A DNA stretch of 64,000 bases, taken from positions 16,896,230 to 16,960,229 of the forward strand of contig NC_134456.1 in NCBI RefSeq assembly GCF_047948215.1, given 5' to 3'. The DNA comes from Lycorma delicatula (lineage: Eukaryota; Arthropoda; Insecta; Hemiptera; Fulgoridae). The notes beneath the pieces are model-generated. The model saw only the letters and a program-made list of their open reading frames with translations, was not told where the DNA came from and did no database searches. A program made the translations under genes and the position numbers. This document shows positions 35,710 to 46,500 of the stretch, piece by piece (position 1 is the stretch's first letter; each line of letters starts with the position of its first letter).

Positions 35710-36510
35710 TTATGAAAATGAAGAAGAAAGTGCATATAAACATAGGTTCGTAAACGCTACGTTAGCGAGTATCGGTTGGCAGAGATTTCGCCCTGATTTC
35801 TGCGCCTTCGGTAAAATGAAGCCTTACTGTTATTCTTGTTTATTTATTTGTTATATGAAATCTGAAGTTCAAATTTAGAAGAATAATAGCTCCCAGAACT
35901 ACAGTTTTAGTAGTTTTTGAGAAATCTGGAGTGAAAGGCAAAAGATTCGCATCGAAAAACAGACTATTTTATGATAGTGGTAAAATAAATCTGTAAATGG
36001 ATAATAAATTCATAAACGTTTTAAACAAAAAACAATTTGTGGATAATTTAATTCTAGATAAAATTATATAAATTAAGTCTACCGAAACTAAACAGGCAAG
36101 AAAATATTGAACATTTATTTTCAACGACAATTAATTTGCCAGATATATTGGAAAATGTTCTTTGATAAAAAGAAGGCAAATGATTTTCCAGTACTATACA
36201 GCAACTTCACACCTTTCTGTAACAGTTAGATAACACTTAAATGCAACATTTTTAAATTAGTGGATCGGACAAGGCGGTCCTATCAAATGACTTCGAAGGA
36301 AAGCATTTTCAAAAATCGCTATTTTTTTCAATTTGCCAAGTCAGATTTCTTATAAAACCACTATATTTGCCACTTAATTTTAGTCCTAATAATTACAATC
36401 AGGTTTAATTTTACCGAAAGCGCCGAAATCAGGGCCAAATAACGAAGAATTTCGGAACCTATATTTATACGAACTTTCTTCTTTATTTTCAACAATAGAA
36501 TATTTCATGA
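35710..36510 (+). mobile_element. Family B repeat, near-complete copy with inverted ends
   Basis: The left end (35716-35835: GAAGAAAGTGCATATAAACA, ATTTCGCCCTGATTTCTGCG, CCTTCGGTAAAAT) is mirrored at the right end (36400-36510) by the inverse of GAAGAAAGTTCGTATAAATA, CCCTGATTTCGGCGC and TTTCGGTAAAAT. The interior carries the family words CCCAGAACTACAGTTTTAG and GTAGTTTTTGAGAAATCTGG. It is non-coding with inverted termini of about 100 bp, consistent with a non-autonomous DNA transposon. Confidence 0.7.
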
Positions 36511-36637
36511 AATTTATTTATTATTTGTTACAGATTATTTTTTAATCAATCTAATATGAAAATATATATTTATGTATCTTGAATTTAAAAAAAATAAAAA
36601 TTATATAGAAATTTTGAATCCCCTACCTCTCTTTTTC
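36511..36637. other. Short AT-rich spacer
   Basis: No feature seen. Confidence 0.4.
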
Positions 36638-37143
36638 TGTTTAGCCTCCGGAACCACCGTAAGGTAATTACTTCAGGATGAAGATGATGTCACTCCAAAC
36701 GTACGGGTAAACGGGTACTTTTTTGCTTCTCTCTCCCAAACGTATGCAAGTTTTTCACCTGGAAATAACTCAAAATAGTAGGAAATATTGATATTAGCGA
36801 TAATCAGATCGGAGGAATAACAGAATATAACCATTTATATTAAAATTTTTATAACAAATTTATTTATTTTATAAATATAATCTTTATTTTTCTGTTTCCC
36901 TTCGGAACTATTGTAAGGTATTACTTTAGAAGATGATGAGGATGATATATACGGGTGTAAATGTAGTCTTGTACAATATCACGTCGACCGTTCCTGAGAT
37001 GTGTAGTTAATTAAAACTCGACCACCAAAGAACACCGGTATCCACGATCTAGTATTCAAATCCGTATAAAAGTAACTGCCTTTACTAGGACTTGAACCTT
37101 AGAACACTCGACTTCGAAATCAGCTGATTTGCGATGACGAGTT
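36638..37143 (-). mobile_element. S1 SINE plus attached 200-bp repeat (composite), minus strand
   Basis: 36892-37143 is an S1 SINE on the minus strand. Its tRNA-like part begins within the head (AACTCGTCATCGCAAATCAG) and the 3' end is a decayed GGCTAAACAG. Beyond its 3' end, 36700-36890 contains the block CACCTGGAAATAACTCAAAA, AGGAAATATTGATATTA, ATAACC(A) and TATTTATAAA, which also follows the SINE at 38.82 kb. A second SINE 3' end (CTGTTTAGCCTCCGGAACC) lies at 36638-36688. Confidence 0.75.
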
Positions 37144-37690
37144 GAATACCCACCTCCATCCATTTATGGGTCATGATAAATCCCTCCATCAGAAATCATA
37201 CGGTTTTATTTTTCCTTTTGATTTTATAATAAAAATAATTCATCGATCCTCTTTTAGTAAAACAAATTATTTAAATAAAACGTATAATGTATTTTATTTA
37301 AATAATTTACTTAAAAATCGATGTAATACGGAACCTTTTGCAAATATATAATACTTTAATTGTTAATTATTAATTAAATTTAATTTTAATTTTTATATTA
37401 AAATTATACTTCGTTATATTAATTTTAATTTAACACAAGTATAAAAGGAAAAAAAATACATTCGTAATCATAATTTGGTAATATATTTACTAAAAACAAT
37501 AAATAAAGATTTTTTTCTCTAAAAAAATATTTCATACCGTGAAATTTTAACTTTTTTATTTAATTTTTTTGTATTAGTAATATTGATGTTACCAACACTG
37601 TCTGTTGTTACTATTTTTATTTTACATTAAATACATAAATAAAATTCTACACAATAAAGTGCTTAATTTGAATTTAATACTGGTTAAAAA
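37144..37690. other. AT-rich stretch upstream of the split gene
   Basis: It would contain the promoter if transcription of the gene starts here, but I see no convincing core promoter element. No other feature. Confidence 0.4.
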
Positions 37691-37810
37691 ATGTACTGCA
37701 GTGAATTTTTTTTTAAAAGTAATTCTTGTATAAATGTTCTTTTTACATGTTTTTTTTTTTTTTTTAAGCAAATATCTGTTTTGTTTTGTTATTTAAAAAA
37801 AGAATATAGT

Positions 37811-37924
37811 ATGAACCCGTATATTGCAATTTGTACGTTTTTAATTTTTTGCGCATTAGTTAAAATTATATTTTGGATTAGTAATATATTAGATCAACTA
37901 ATTAATTACCTCGAAAGAACAGTG
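37811..37924 (+). CDS. Split gene, exon 1: N-terminal membrane-anchor segment
   Basis: From ATG 37811 (A at -3) the frame gives MNPYIAICTFLIFCALVK and IIFWISNILDQLINYLERTV, ending at donor GTG|GTATGT (37925). Residues 5 to about 24 are strongly hydrophobic with one Lys, so a signal anchor or uncleaved signal is likely. The same frame is open back to an ATG at 37691 with an in-frame stop (TAA 37685) just before it, which gives an alternative start 40 codons upstream. A T-run ending in AAG at 37768 is a possible splice acceptor, so an upstream exon is also possible. The exon ends in phase 0, matching exon 2. I do not recognise the family. Confidence 0.6.
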
Positions 37925-38059
37925 GTATGTAACAAATTTTTATTTTAAATTTATTTTATTTTTAATTATATTAAATATTATTATTCTAAAAATATAAATA
38001 TTTTATGTTCAATTAATGCTACATATAACGGTTAATTAATATAACGGAATGTAACTCTG

Positions 38060-38125
38060 TTTTTGGAATCGAATCCCGGTCAGGCTTGGAATTCTCATAA
38101 GCTACGAAATTCATTTGTCATAAAG
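38060..38125 (+). mobile_element. Decayed short tRNA-SINE fragment
   Basis: GGAATCGAATCCCGGTCAGG, CTTGGAATTCTCATAAGCTA and CGAAATTCATTT correspond to the T-arm and body of the short SINE at 20.87 kb. Confidence 0.6.
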
Positions 38126-38254
38126 TAACTATAGTAGAATAAATAACGTATAGTAAATAACTAATTAAATAACTTATAGCAGAATAAATAACTATTCTAT
38201 CGTGAACATATTTTGTAGGTTATTTCTTGTATCAGCCGCATTAAATTCCACGTC

Positions 38255-38465
38255 ATTTAAGGGGTACTTTTGGTATCTCCCCTCCCCCTCCCTAAAATTT
38301 GCAAAATTTTTCACCTGGAAATAACTCAAAGAGAAAATATTGATATTAATGATAAAACCAGGTTAGAGAAATAATCCTATAACCATTTATATTATCATAC
38401 TCCAAATAGCAGGAAATATTGATATTATCAATAACTAGGTGGGAGAAATAACACACTAAGATGCT
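38255..38465 (+). repeat. Copies of the SINE-attached repeat block
   Basis: 38260-38395 and 38395-38460 both contain AGGAAATATTGATATTA-like and ATAA.CAGG.. AGAAATAA words. They match 36700-36830 and the inverse of 39130-39310. The first copy is fuller. Confidence 0.65.
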
Positions 38466-38707
38466 GTTTTATACCGGTCGTTTTAAACATTCTCCATATG
38501 GACATATTTTACATATTAAAAATATAAGCATTAATGCTTATAATTATAAATATAATTAACCAAACTACGCTCGCTAACCTAGACTAATTAACAGTACTGT
38601 TTTGATCATTTAAATGGTAAATAGTAGCAATAATTACTGAATTTATTATTTAAATACTCAAAATATTACTGTTAATTAGTCAAGGTTAAGTTTGGTTAAA
38701 TTATATT

Positions 38708-38818
38708 TATAACCTACCAGTTATAAAAATAATTATAACCGGTAGGTTATAATTATTTTTTTTTGTCTTCAGTCAAATGACTGAAGACAAAAAAACAAAA
38801 AAAAAAAACAAAAAATAA
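38708..38818. repeat. Hairpin cluster including a minimal RTE 3' tail
   Basis: 38708-38726 pairs with 38733-38751 (19 bp, one mismatch, TATAACCTACC arm). It is followed by TTGTCTTCAGTCA / TGACTGAAGACAA (about 38763-38789), a palindrome built on the RTE terminal sequence CAGTCAAATGACTGAAGAC plus A-tail. The TAACCTACC word recurs at the start of the adjoining SINE. Confidence 0.8.
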
Positions 38819-39315
38819 CCTACCGGGTCGGTCTAGTAGTGAACTCGTCATCGCAAATCAGCTGATTTCGAAGTCGAGTGTTCTAAGGTTCAAATTTTAG
38901 TACAGGCAGTTAACCTTTATATGGATTTGAATACTAGTTCGTGGATACGATGTTCTTTGGTAGTCGGGTTTCAATTAACCACACATCTCAGGAACGGTCG
39001 ACCTGAGACTGTACAAGACTACATTTGCATTCATACATATCATCCTCATCATCCTCTGAAGTAATACCTTACGGTGGTTCCGGAGGCTAAACAGAAAGGA
39101 ACATATTTATAAAATAAATAAATATAAACGGTTATAAAAATTATAATATAAATGGCAGTATCGGGTTATTTCTCCTACCTGGTTATTGTTAATATCAATA
39201 TTTCCTGCTATTTTTGAGTTATTACCAGGTGAAAAACTTGCAAACGTTTGGAGAGGGAGAAACAAAAAAATATCCATTTACTCGTATGTTTGGAACGATG
39301 TAAAAGTGGAGTGAC
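38818..39315 (+). mobile_element. S1 SINE plus attached 200-bp repeat (composite), plus strand
   Basis: It carries a near full-length S1 SINE (CTACCGGGTCGGTCTAGTAG head; body; TTCCGGAGGCTAAACAG at 39092). After TTTATAAAATAAATAAATA the same ~200-bp block follows as in the 36.64-37.14 kb composite, in the same orientation relative to the SINE. The two composites are therefore inverted copies of each other about 1.7 kb apart. Confidence 0.8.
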
Positions 39316-39714
39316 CGCTGTACAAAAACTGAAAAATTCAAAATTACAAAACCTATCGGTTCTACTTTCTTAACTTTTCCAAAGATTTATTGCTATCAGT
39401 GCCCCACATTATTTTTTTTATAGTTTTAAATAAAAACATAATAAAAGGTCATAAAGACTAACTCAAAAAATGTGGTGTAAAGGGTGTAACTCGGTACAAA
39501 AAAGTAAAAAAATCATTAAAAAATTTTAGTATCTTATTTTAATAAACCGTAAAATACTTATTGGTCATAAAGAGAAATAAATATATGAAATAAGCTAAAT
39601 TAGGACTCCTCGAGTTTTCAACATTTTTTTTTTGTCTTTTCAGTCGTTGATTTGTTTCTAATATAAAATAAGATTTTTTATTTAAGCCCTTCATACGAGA
39701 CATGAAAGATATTA

Positions 39715-39965
39715 TACAGCGTGTCTCATGAAAAATCTGAAAAGAATTTCAGGATTTGTTCTACAAATTAAAAAAAAAAATTCTTATAAACATCCGAAAA
39801 TGTCGTTTTTGAGTTACAGCTCGCGAAAAAAATTCGCCCTGATTTCTGCTCAAAGGATAAACTGAAGCCATACTGAACTTCTTGGAACGAGTATATTTGA
39901 TGGACTTTATCTGAAAATTTGAATATTAAAATATTTCTAGAAATTCTTTTAAAAAATATTCTAAA
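39715..39965 (+). repeat. Family B repeat, partial copy
   Basis: GGATTTGTTCTACAAATT, GAGTTACAGCTCGCGAAAAA, TTCGCCCTGATTTCTGCTC and AACTGAAGCCATACTG follow the family B order. Diverged. Confidence 0.65.
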
Positions 39966-40519
39966 ACACAAAAAACTGATGTCGTAAAAACGTTTTTTTT
40001 TTAATTTTTATTGTATAAGAACTCCGAACCGGTAGTAAAACAAATACACAATTTTTGCAACTAAATTTAAAAAAATTTAATTCTAAGGAAAATCCATTCA
40101 AGTACACCGTACCTTATGTTCAGTTATGAACATAACTAAATTTTCATTCTGTATTTCAAAAATGAGAATCATTTTTGCAATAGAGAAAAAACATCGTATC
40201 ACATGTTTTTCAACGACTAATGTTTATTATAAAGTATATGAAGAAAGATTATACATACCTTTATAAATATTAATTAAAAATATTTAGTTCATTATTTAAA
40301 TGCTAATACTTCCACTGGTAATTCTGACTATATTCAATGCATCGAGTAGTAGAAAATTGCAGTCGTAATAATTTACTGCTTACTATGGCTGCAATATACG
40401 GGAGAATTATTTTTAAATTCTTTTTTCCGTAACATTTCAGCGTAGCTTATTCTGTTTATAAACTGTATGTCAAAGTTATCTAAAGATAACGATATATACA
40501 TCTGCTTTGTTCGAAGCAT

Positions 40520-41720
40520 TTATGTAATCGTTAATCGGGTCTAATCCAGGGCGTTCAACTTAAAAGAGGTCCCCATCACTTAATTTCGTCCATAAATAAT
40601 AATTTATCGGTAAACATTTATATAATAATCTATATAATATAATAGATTTATAATAATATATAATATAACATATAAGTTGAAAAATGGTGCCAACAACTAC
40701 TATGCGCTTGTCAACACGTTTGACCATGTTTCTAGCTACTCTTGTTAGCTGTCCCCTGCCTATTTCCTGGATGGCATCGGTAATGTTTGTCTTCAATTCC
40801 TGCAGGATGTGTGGATTTTTCGTACCGACGATTTCTATTAAGTAACCCCACAGAAAGAAGTCCTGGGACTTGGTGTCCTCACTCCTTTAAAAATGATTCT
40901 TCTAACGAAAAAATCCTGTAGCATGTCCATAGTAGAGCAAGCTGTAAGGCGAGTGGCGCTTTCCTGTTGTCACGGTCATCCTCTTGCAGTAAGCCTGTGA
41001 ACTGAGGGATAATTTATATTTTTACGGGTGTAGGGGAGATTCAATAAAAAAATGTGCCGGTTTAAGTAGCATATAACACACTCGCCAAGATGAAAATACG
41101 CTTCTTCAGTGAAGAACGCTTATCTAAAATGCCAATTTTGTCTCTAATGTCCAATTTGTCTCTTCAGTTTATTCACACCAGTTCTTGAACCGTGATAGTA
41201 ATGAATCCTTTTACTATTATCAGCATTAGTTAGCTCACGGAAAACGTTCATTCGGTACAGAAAACATTTCAGCATTCTGCTTACATACTGTAGGCTGAAC
41301 CTAGTGGAAATGTTCTTTTCAATGCTTAGTCTCCACAAAGATTTATGAGAAAATCTATCTTTTAACTGTCGCTTTAATGTCGTATACGATCTGTATCGTT
41401 AAAACTGACCTGTTTCTAATCTTAACACAGAATCTTACGAAATTGTGTAACGTACTTCTGAATAACACTTTTCAGTATTGCTTCCTTTTCAAATTTCTTC
41501 CTGAACTTTTGCCGAAACGCATGAGATTTTTTCTCTAATTCTAATTCACGATTACACGTTCTTCAACAGCTAACCGCATTTTAGCAAACAACAAGATTAC
41601 CCAACCTTGTTCAAAGTCATTGCCGGACACAGACTGGCAATACCCAAACGTGCAGGTAATAAACAATTCTTGCCATTCCAGCTCCAGTCGTAGCAACATC
41701 TTCCACATTTTTTTACCTAT
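40520..41720 (-). pseudogene. Mariner-like transposase pseudogene, nearly full span
   Basis: Minus strand, N to C: KMRLAVEERVIVN, then ELEKKSHAFRQKFRKKFEKE, NISTRFSLQYVSRMLKCFLY, ELTNADNSKRIHYY, AFFTEEAYFHLGECVICYLN, a decayed QQDG.. block, EDTKSQDFFLWGYLIEIVG, LKTNITDAIQEIGRGQLTRV and ARNMVKRVDKRIVVVG. The order and the DFFLWGYL block identify an IS630/Tc1/mariner-type insect transposase with an N-terminal helix-turn-helix. The expected catalytic SDE is TEE here, and many frameshifts make it non-functional. About 1.2 kb, close to the usual size of such elements. Confidence 0.8.
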
Positions 41721-42095
41721 CTCACACCAGTTTAAACATTAAAAAAAAAAAAAAAATGCATTAGTATAAACAACCGAGTGTGGGGGCCAGTTTTAAGTTG
41801 TCATTTTGTACCTTCCTTAATGCACTATTTTACCATAGTTCTATGTTATTTCATTTTTTCTATTTTTTTTTTTTTTGTTTTACTTTCATTTTATTTCTTT
41901 TAATAAATATGTAATCTTTAATATTAGTAAATTTATGCGATACTATTATTCGGTTAATAATTGTAATATGAACGATTCTAATTTGTAAATAAATTCTCTT
42001 TAGAGTATTAAGTGCCTGAAATGATATAGTAGTTTCAATAAAATTTGGAAACTTCATTTATATTATAAATGTATTTCTTAATCTTTTTTCTACAG

Positions 42096-42153
42096 ATGAG
42101 TAAACTAGAAAAAATATTCGAAGAGAAAAAGATAAAAAGCTTGTCAAATAAAC
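42096..42153 (+). CDS. Split gene, exon 2
   Basis: 58-nt exon between acceptor CTTTTTTCTACAG and donor AAAC|GTAAGT (a full consensus donor). In phase 0 it encodes MSKLEKIFEEKKIKSLSNK plus one base, a charged, probably helical segment directly after the membrane anchor. It starts with ATG, so an alternative transcript could begin here and give a soluble product. The exit phase of 1 matches exon 3. Confidence 0.65.
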
Positions 42154-43102
42154 GTAAGTAAAATATACTCGTACGTATCTTTCAAATTAAAACTTAAGAT
42201 AAATTTAGAAATTAAAAGAACATTTTCTAACTTAAAAAACCGAACAATTCTGTGTTTGGTGTAACAAGTAGTTAATTTGTTGGTCCCCTTAATTGTCTCT
42301 CTAGTTGTCCGTTTGAAGGAAGAAATGAAGACAACGATTGATTTTGTTTAAACAAAGGTGATAAAACTGCATGAATTATTCACTGTTAACAATAAAAAAA
42401 TATAGTTTTTAAATTCAAACAGATTTTTTTTAAATTTATAAATAAATAGATACACAAAAATAAATAAATCTTTTTATTTTGATCGGTACATAATAATACA
42501 TTATTATGTAAGGAACGGGTAGTTAAGCTACTCTATAGGTAATAAAAATAAAGTCTCTCTGAATTGGAGTGGATGGATCTAAGAAAACCGTGGTTATCTT
42601 AGCACCATCGCAAAATAAATCATTATTTATTTGCGAATAAAAAAAATATTATTTAAAATATATATATATAACATCTGAACACCTGAAATAATATTCAGGT
42701 AAATACATAAGATTAAATACAAAATGATCACAATTTAGATGGCGTTAATGGGAATTATATGAACATATATTCATGTACATGTTGAACATTTTAATTAATA
42801 TTTACAAATTAATTGATAGAATAACAGTTTTTCTATAAAATAAAATCTTTTAATGTTAAATAAATTGATGGAATGTTTTAAAAATAGTTTTAATTAAAAA
42901 TGGCAGTGGAAGCACAATAAAAAGTTCTTTCCTTGAAAGCTAAAGTATCGTTGTCGATTGACAAAAAAGTATTTCTGTTGTCTGATTTTATAGAAGTGTA
43001 TAGTTTTTAGCAAAGATTTGTAAAAATATTAAAACAGTTTTTACATGTTAAATATCGGTTTACTAGATTCATATCTATGGGTGCCAAGCAATGATCTGAC
43101 AG

Positions 43103-43177
43103 TCCATTTTTGTAACTTGAAAAGTTCTTCGATTTTGAGCGAGCCCCAAGAAATGATATTACAATTGACAAGTAAAT
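43103..43177 (+). CDS. Possible optional exon of the split gene
   Basis: 75 nt between GACAG and a consensus donor AAAT|GTAAGT. In the phase required (1 in, 1 out) it is fully open and would insert 25 codons. The acceptor lacks a pyrimidine tract, which is the main reason for doubt. Confidence 0.25.
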
Positions 43178-43836
43178 GTAAGTATAAAAGTTATTTAATT
43201 ACGATGATTAGCTTATAATTTTATTATAAGGCCCGTGAAAGCAGAACAATATCGGTTGATTTTATTGAAAAAGAAATCTAATTGATCATCTCAAGAGTAA
43301 ATCAGATCTAATAGAATTACGGCAATTACGCCTTATCGACAAATGAAAAATTATTCTTATCATTAATAGGAATTCTACCTACATGATCAGAACGTGTCTA
43401 AATCACATTCTTTGTCTCTAAAGTTTACACCCGTCCATTGAATCTTTTTTTTTTTCTATAAAAAAGGATGGTACGTGGGTTTTTTTGTTTGTTGTATGCG
43501 CTCACATTTTCATTTTAGCTGCTATTGGCGCAGAGCGGATCACGTGGTGCGCCGGGCGGCTGCGCGTAGCACATGAATGTTTCATTCGTTAGAACAATTT
43601 ATACTTTCCAAATTTACAATTTACCTAAATTATATTTGTGTTTTGGGGATAAAAAAGGAAAACGATGAGATATTAGAGCTGTGTTAAAAAATCACAACTC
43701 AAGAAATAGCTAAAAATTTTCACGATTTTCAAGCTTTTCGTTGTAAAGTTTTTGTTGTTGTTACGCTAAATTCATGAACGTTATTTAGTTACAGTAAAAA
43801 AAAAAGTAATAAAATCATGTGTAATGAAACATAAAT

Positions 43837-43872
43837 CGTGCAACATATTCGCGGCGGCGAATATGTTGCACG
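43837..43872. repeat. Perfect 16-bp hairpin, loop GGCG
   Basis: CGTGCAACATATTCGC and its exact inverse complement are separated by four bases. It is an intronic member of the hairpin set. Confidence 0.9.
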
Positions 43873-44504
43873 TATTAATCTCATAAGATCGTTAACCTAA
43901 TACTCAAGTCCTTTTCAATAATTATCTTCTGATAAAAATTATAGTTTTGTCATCTGTGAACAGGATAAAAATGAGTGGTTTTAAAATTTAGAAATATCTC
44001 ATAGATAAAACGATATGAAAAACAAAGGACCGAAGACACTCCCCAGAGATATTTCGTGTTTTACACCTTGAAGTGAGATGAACTTTTCTTGAGATGAAGT
44101 GAAAGGCTTTTGATAAATTATAAACAATTTATGTAGATCCCTACTGAATGCGAGGCATTAAATAGTTTGCTTAATTTTGTTTTGATCTACTCAGCGGTCA
44201 TCTTCTTTATTGCTATCTGTAGAGTACGGAATTTTTTAAGGTTGGGCCTAAATAGTGGCTGAAGAGAATCTACATTCAGAATCGTGAAATTAATTAAAAA
44301 ATAGTGATTATAAATTTAAAACAAATGTAGGATAATATAAAGAAAATTGCATACCTAACCTTTTCTTTTTATTATTCTAATTATTACTATTATTTTTTGG
44401 AGCAGAATAGGATGGAGTTTAGTTGCCGTAAGCGGCCAGAGCACGATAAAATAAAAATGTAAATAAAGCAGTGGTGTTAATTCTTTTCTGTTATTTTTTT
44501 CCAG

Positions 44505-44559
44505 ATAGTTTTCAATTCAACAAGGATTATTGCAATATCTCTTTATTAAAATCAGAAAG
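44505..44559 (+). CDS. Split gene, exon 3
   Basis: 55-nt exon after CTGTTATTTTTTTCCAG and before AAAG|GTACGTAAG. With the one base carried over from exon 2 it reads HSFQFNKDYCNISLLKSE and leaves AG. There is no stop in this phase. The exit phase of 2 matches exon 4. No motif recognised. Confidence 0.65.
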
Positions 44560-44666
44560 GTACGTAAGATTTATTTTGGAGTCTTATTAATGATATGTAT
44601 AGAAAGTTTTAGAAAGGACGCAACCCGATTAAATGCGAATCTGTAAAATATTTTCAAAATGCATGA

Positions 44667-44908
44667 TGATTCACGAAGAATGTAACAAACTTTCAACACA
44701 TGTTCTAATGGTGAAAATAAAGAAGTAAGTTCATTAAAACATAAGTTGAGAAACACTTCGTTAATGTGTCGGCTGGTGAAAGATTTCGACCTTATTTCTG
44801 CACCTTCGTCTCGTTAACGAAGCGTTTCCGAACATATATTTATATGAACTTTCTTTTTTATTTTCACCAGTAGAAGTCATGAAATTTTCTTATATTCTTC
44901 GTAAATCA
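44667..44908. mobile_element. Miniature family B element, almost all inverted termini
   Basis: The left arm (44667-44757) has GATTCACGAAGAATG, a TGTTCTAATGGTGAAAATAA block and AACACTTCGTTAA. The right arm (44815-44908) is their inverse (TTAACGAAGCGTTTC, TTATTTTCACCAGTAG, ATTCTTCGTAAATC). The loop keeps only the GAAAGATTTCGACC / TTATTTCTGCACCTTCG words. It is an internal-deletion derivative of the family seen whole at 35.7-36.5 kb, as expected for a MITE. Confidence 0.8.
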
Positions 44909-46264
44909 CTTCGTATGACAAAAATTTTTAAATGTTAATATCGTAAGTTTCACTTCACAAAAGTTGATGGAAGTGGATTTCTCTAACCTAAATTTATGCC
45001 TTCTTAACGTCATTTGCAAACCTCTTTTCTTGATGTCTGTCAATTAATATCTGTGCAAATATTATATTTTCTTACATTTAATGCTAATCTTCAGTTTGTT
45101 AAGCAAATGTTAAAGAAAATTACGTTTTTAAAATATTTCCAAAACAAAAAATTTAGTGGAATTAGATCTCAGCAATTTCAAATCTCATGCCTTTAGCAGA
45201 TGACAGGTGGAGGGATCTTTCTAAAAACCAACAATGTTCGTTTATTTAGTAACCACGCACGTACACCTTTATAAATAAAAAATAACAGGAAATAATATAC
45301 CAAACACGCATCATTTATTTTGACTGCTTGCTTAGCTATTCCTAAATGAAACTAATTCCGTCACTAACAAAATAAGAACATAGTTTATAATTTATACTAT
45401 TTTCATCAGAAAAAGATCGGGACCAAAAAAATAGTTCATGAACAATATCAACGCGATATAATTTTAACTATTTTAAGAATTTTGCAATTTTAGTTTTTGT
45501 GACAGTTTTATCCATAATAACTTGAGTTTTTTTTTGCGTGAGTGAATGGAATTTAAACCCTAATTAAATTTCCCAAAAAGTTAATAAGGATAATCGGCCT
45601 GATCCTTTCAATTTTTTGTTCTCTCAACTTCATGAAATTTTTATATAAACGTAAAGTTTTTGATTTATTTTGAGCTATAACTTATACCAAACTGAAAGTA
45701 ATGGATATTGGAATAAGGTCTGGGTACCGCAAAATTATTTAAATAAGTTATGTGCAGCTAATTAGGTTGCTGTCTAACAGATTACACGAAATTTGCCCAT
45801 GCGAAAGTTATACATCCATATCGTAAAGGTTGCGTCCTTCTTCAAACATCCTTTAGTTATAAGAGTAAAATTAGTTATTAAAATGAAAACTCGCACTTTA
45901 CATCCTCAGCAGTCTGCTTACGCTAATAACTTGGCATACTGAAAACATCAAATACAGTTACAATAAATAAAGTTATGTAGGGTAAAATTGAGAATGACAA
46001 ATTTTCAGCTCTGCGCTTTAAATTGTTGTCACTGGGTTGTTCACCTTTGTTCCTTTTACTCCTACAGAGCTTACAATCTGTAGGAGACATTCATTTAAGT
46101 CTTATCGAATATAAATCCTACATTTTTATTAGAATTTTTTTATTTACACCCGCTAAAACTTTGGAAGTAATTTCCCAACTTCTATAAAAAAAACTATTTA
46201 TTTATTATTTATTCAATCCATAAAATTACGTTCTACGAAAAAATGTATATTTTGTAATTGGTAT

Positions 46265-46500
46265 TAGTATCTGTGTGCTGCTATTTAACAGGACCTTCTA
46301 CAGTACTGGCTCTCCGTACTTAACTATTACAAACTAATATTTTTGTATGAACATAACATCTTTCTTTCTTAATATGATGAGCAGTTTCCTTTTCGTCTTC
46401 CTCTCGCTTTCTACCACTCCTGTAGCTTCTAAGACAACCTTTAACAAACAGTCCTTCCGCAACACATTTCTAATCCGGTTTATTTTTCTATTTTATAATT
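46265..46500 (-). pseudogene. RTE-like LINE C-terminal fragment, minus strand
   Basis: It has the same layout as 48.90-49.25 kb on the minus strand: AAAAATAAACCGGATTAGAA corresponds to a RKRNWIGH-like segment, then GTTGCGGAAGGACTGTTTG (VLRKDCLL), and a TACGGAGAGCCAGTACTG end (WRASTV-like). Decayed and short. Confidence 0.65.

Larger units (their letters stand above)
37925..42095 (+). other. Intron 1 of the split gene (transposon-filled)
   Basis: GTATGT ... TCTACAG. It contains a decayed short SINE trace (38060-38125), a 38.71-38.80 kb hairpin cluster, a composite S1 SINE (38.82-39.31 kb), a family B copy (39.72 kb) and a mariner-like element (40.5-41.7 kb). 38250-38470 holds further copies of the block attached to the SINEs. 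39320-39715 and 41725-42095 show nothing recognisable. Confidence 0.6.
42154..44504 (+). other. Intron 2 of the split gene
   Basis: GTAAGT ... TTTTTTTCCAG. It is mostly AT-rich. It contains a possible optional exon (43103-43177, see findings), a GC-rich patch at about 43515-43572, and a perfect 16-bp hairpin at 43837-43872 (CGTGCAACATATTCGC arm, loop GGCG). No transposon protein is recognised. Confidence 0.6.

Noticed and set aside
35380..35715. 111-codon open frame with SRHVLNSVVQQIYNFYF
   Set aside because: Contains a (TA)n microsatellite read as YIYIYI and ends at a family B repeat; the similarity to transposase N-termini is too faint to name.
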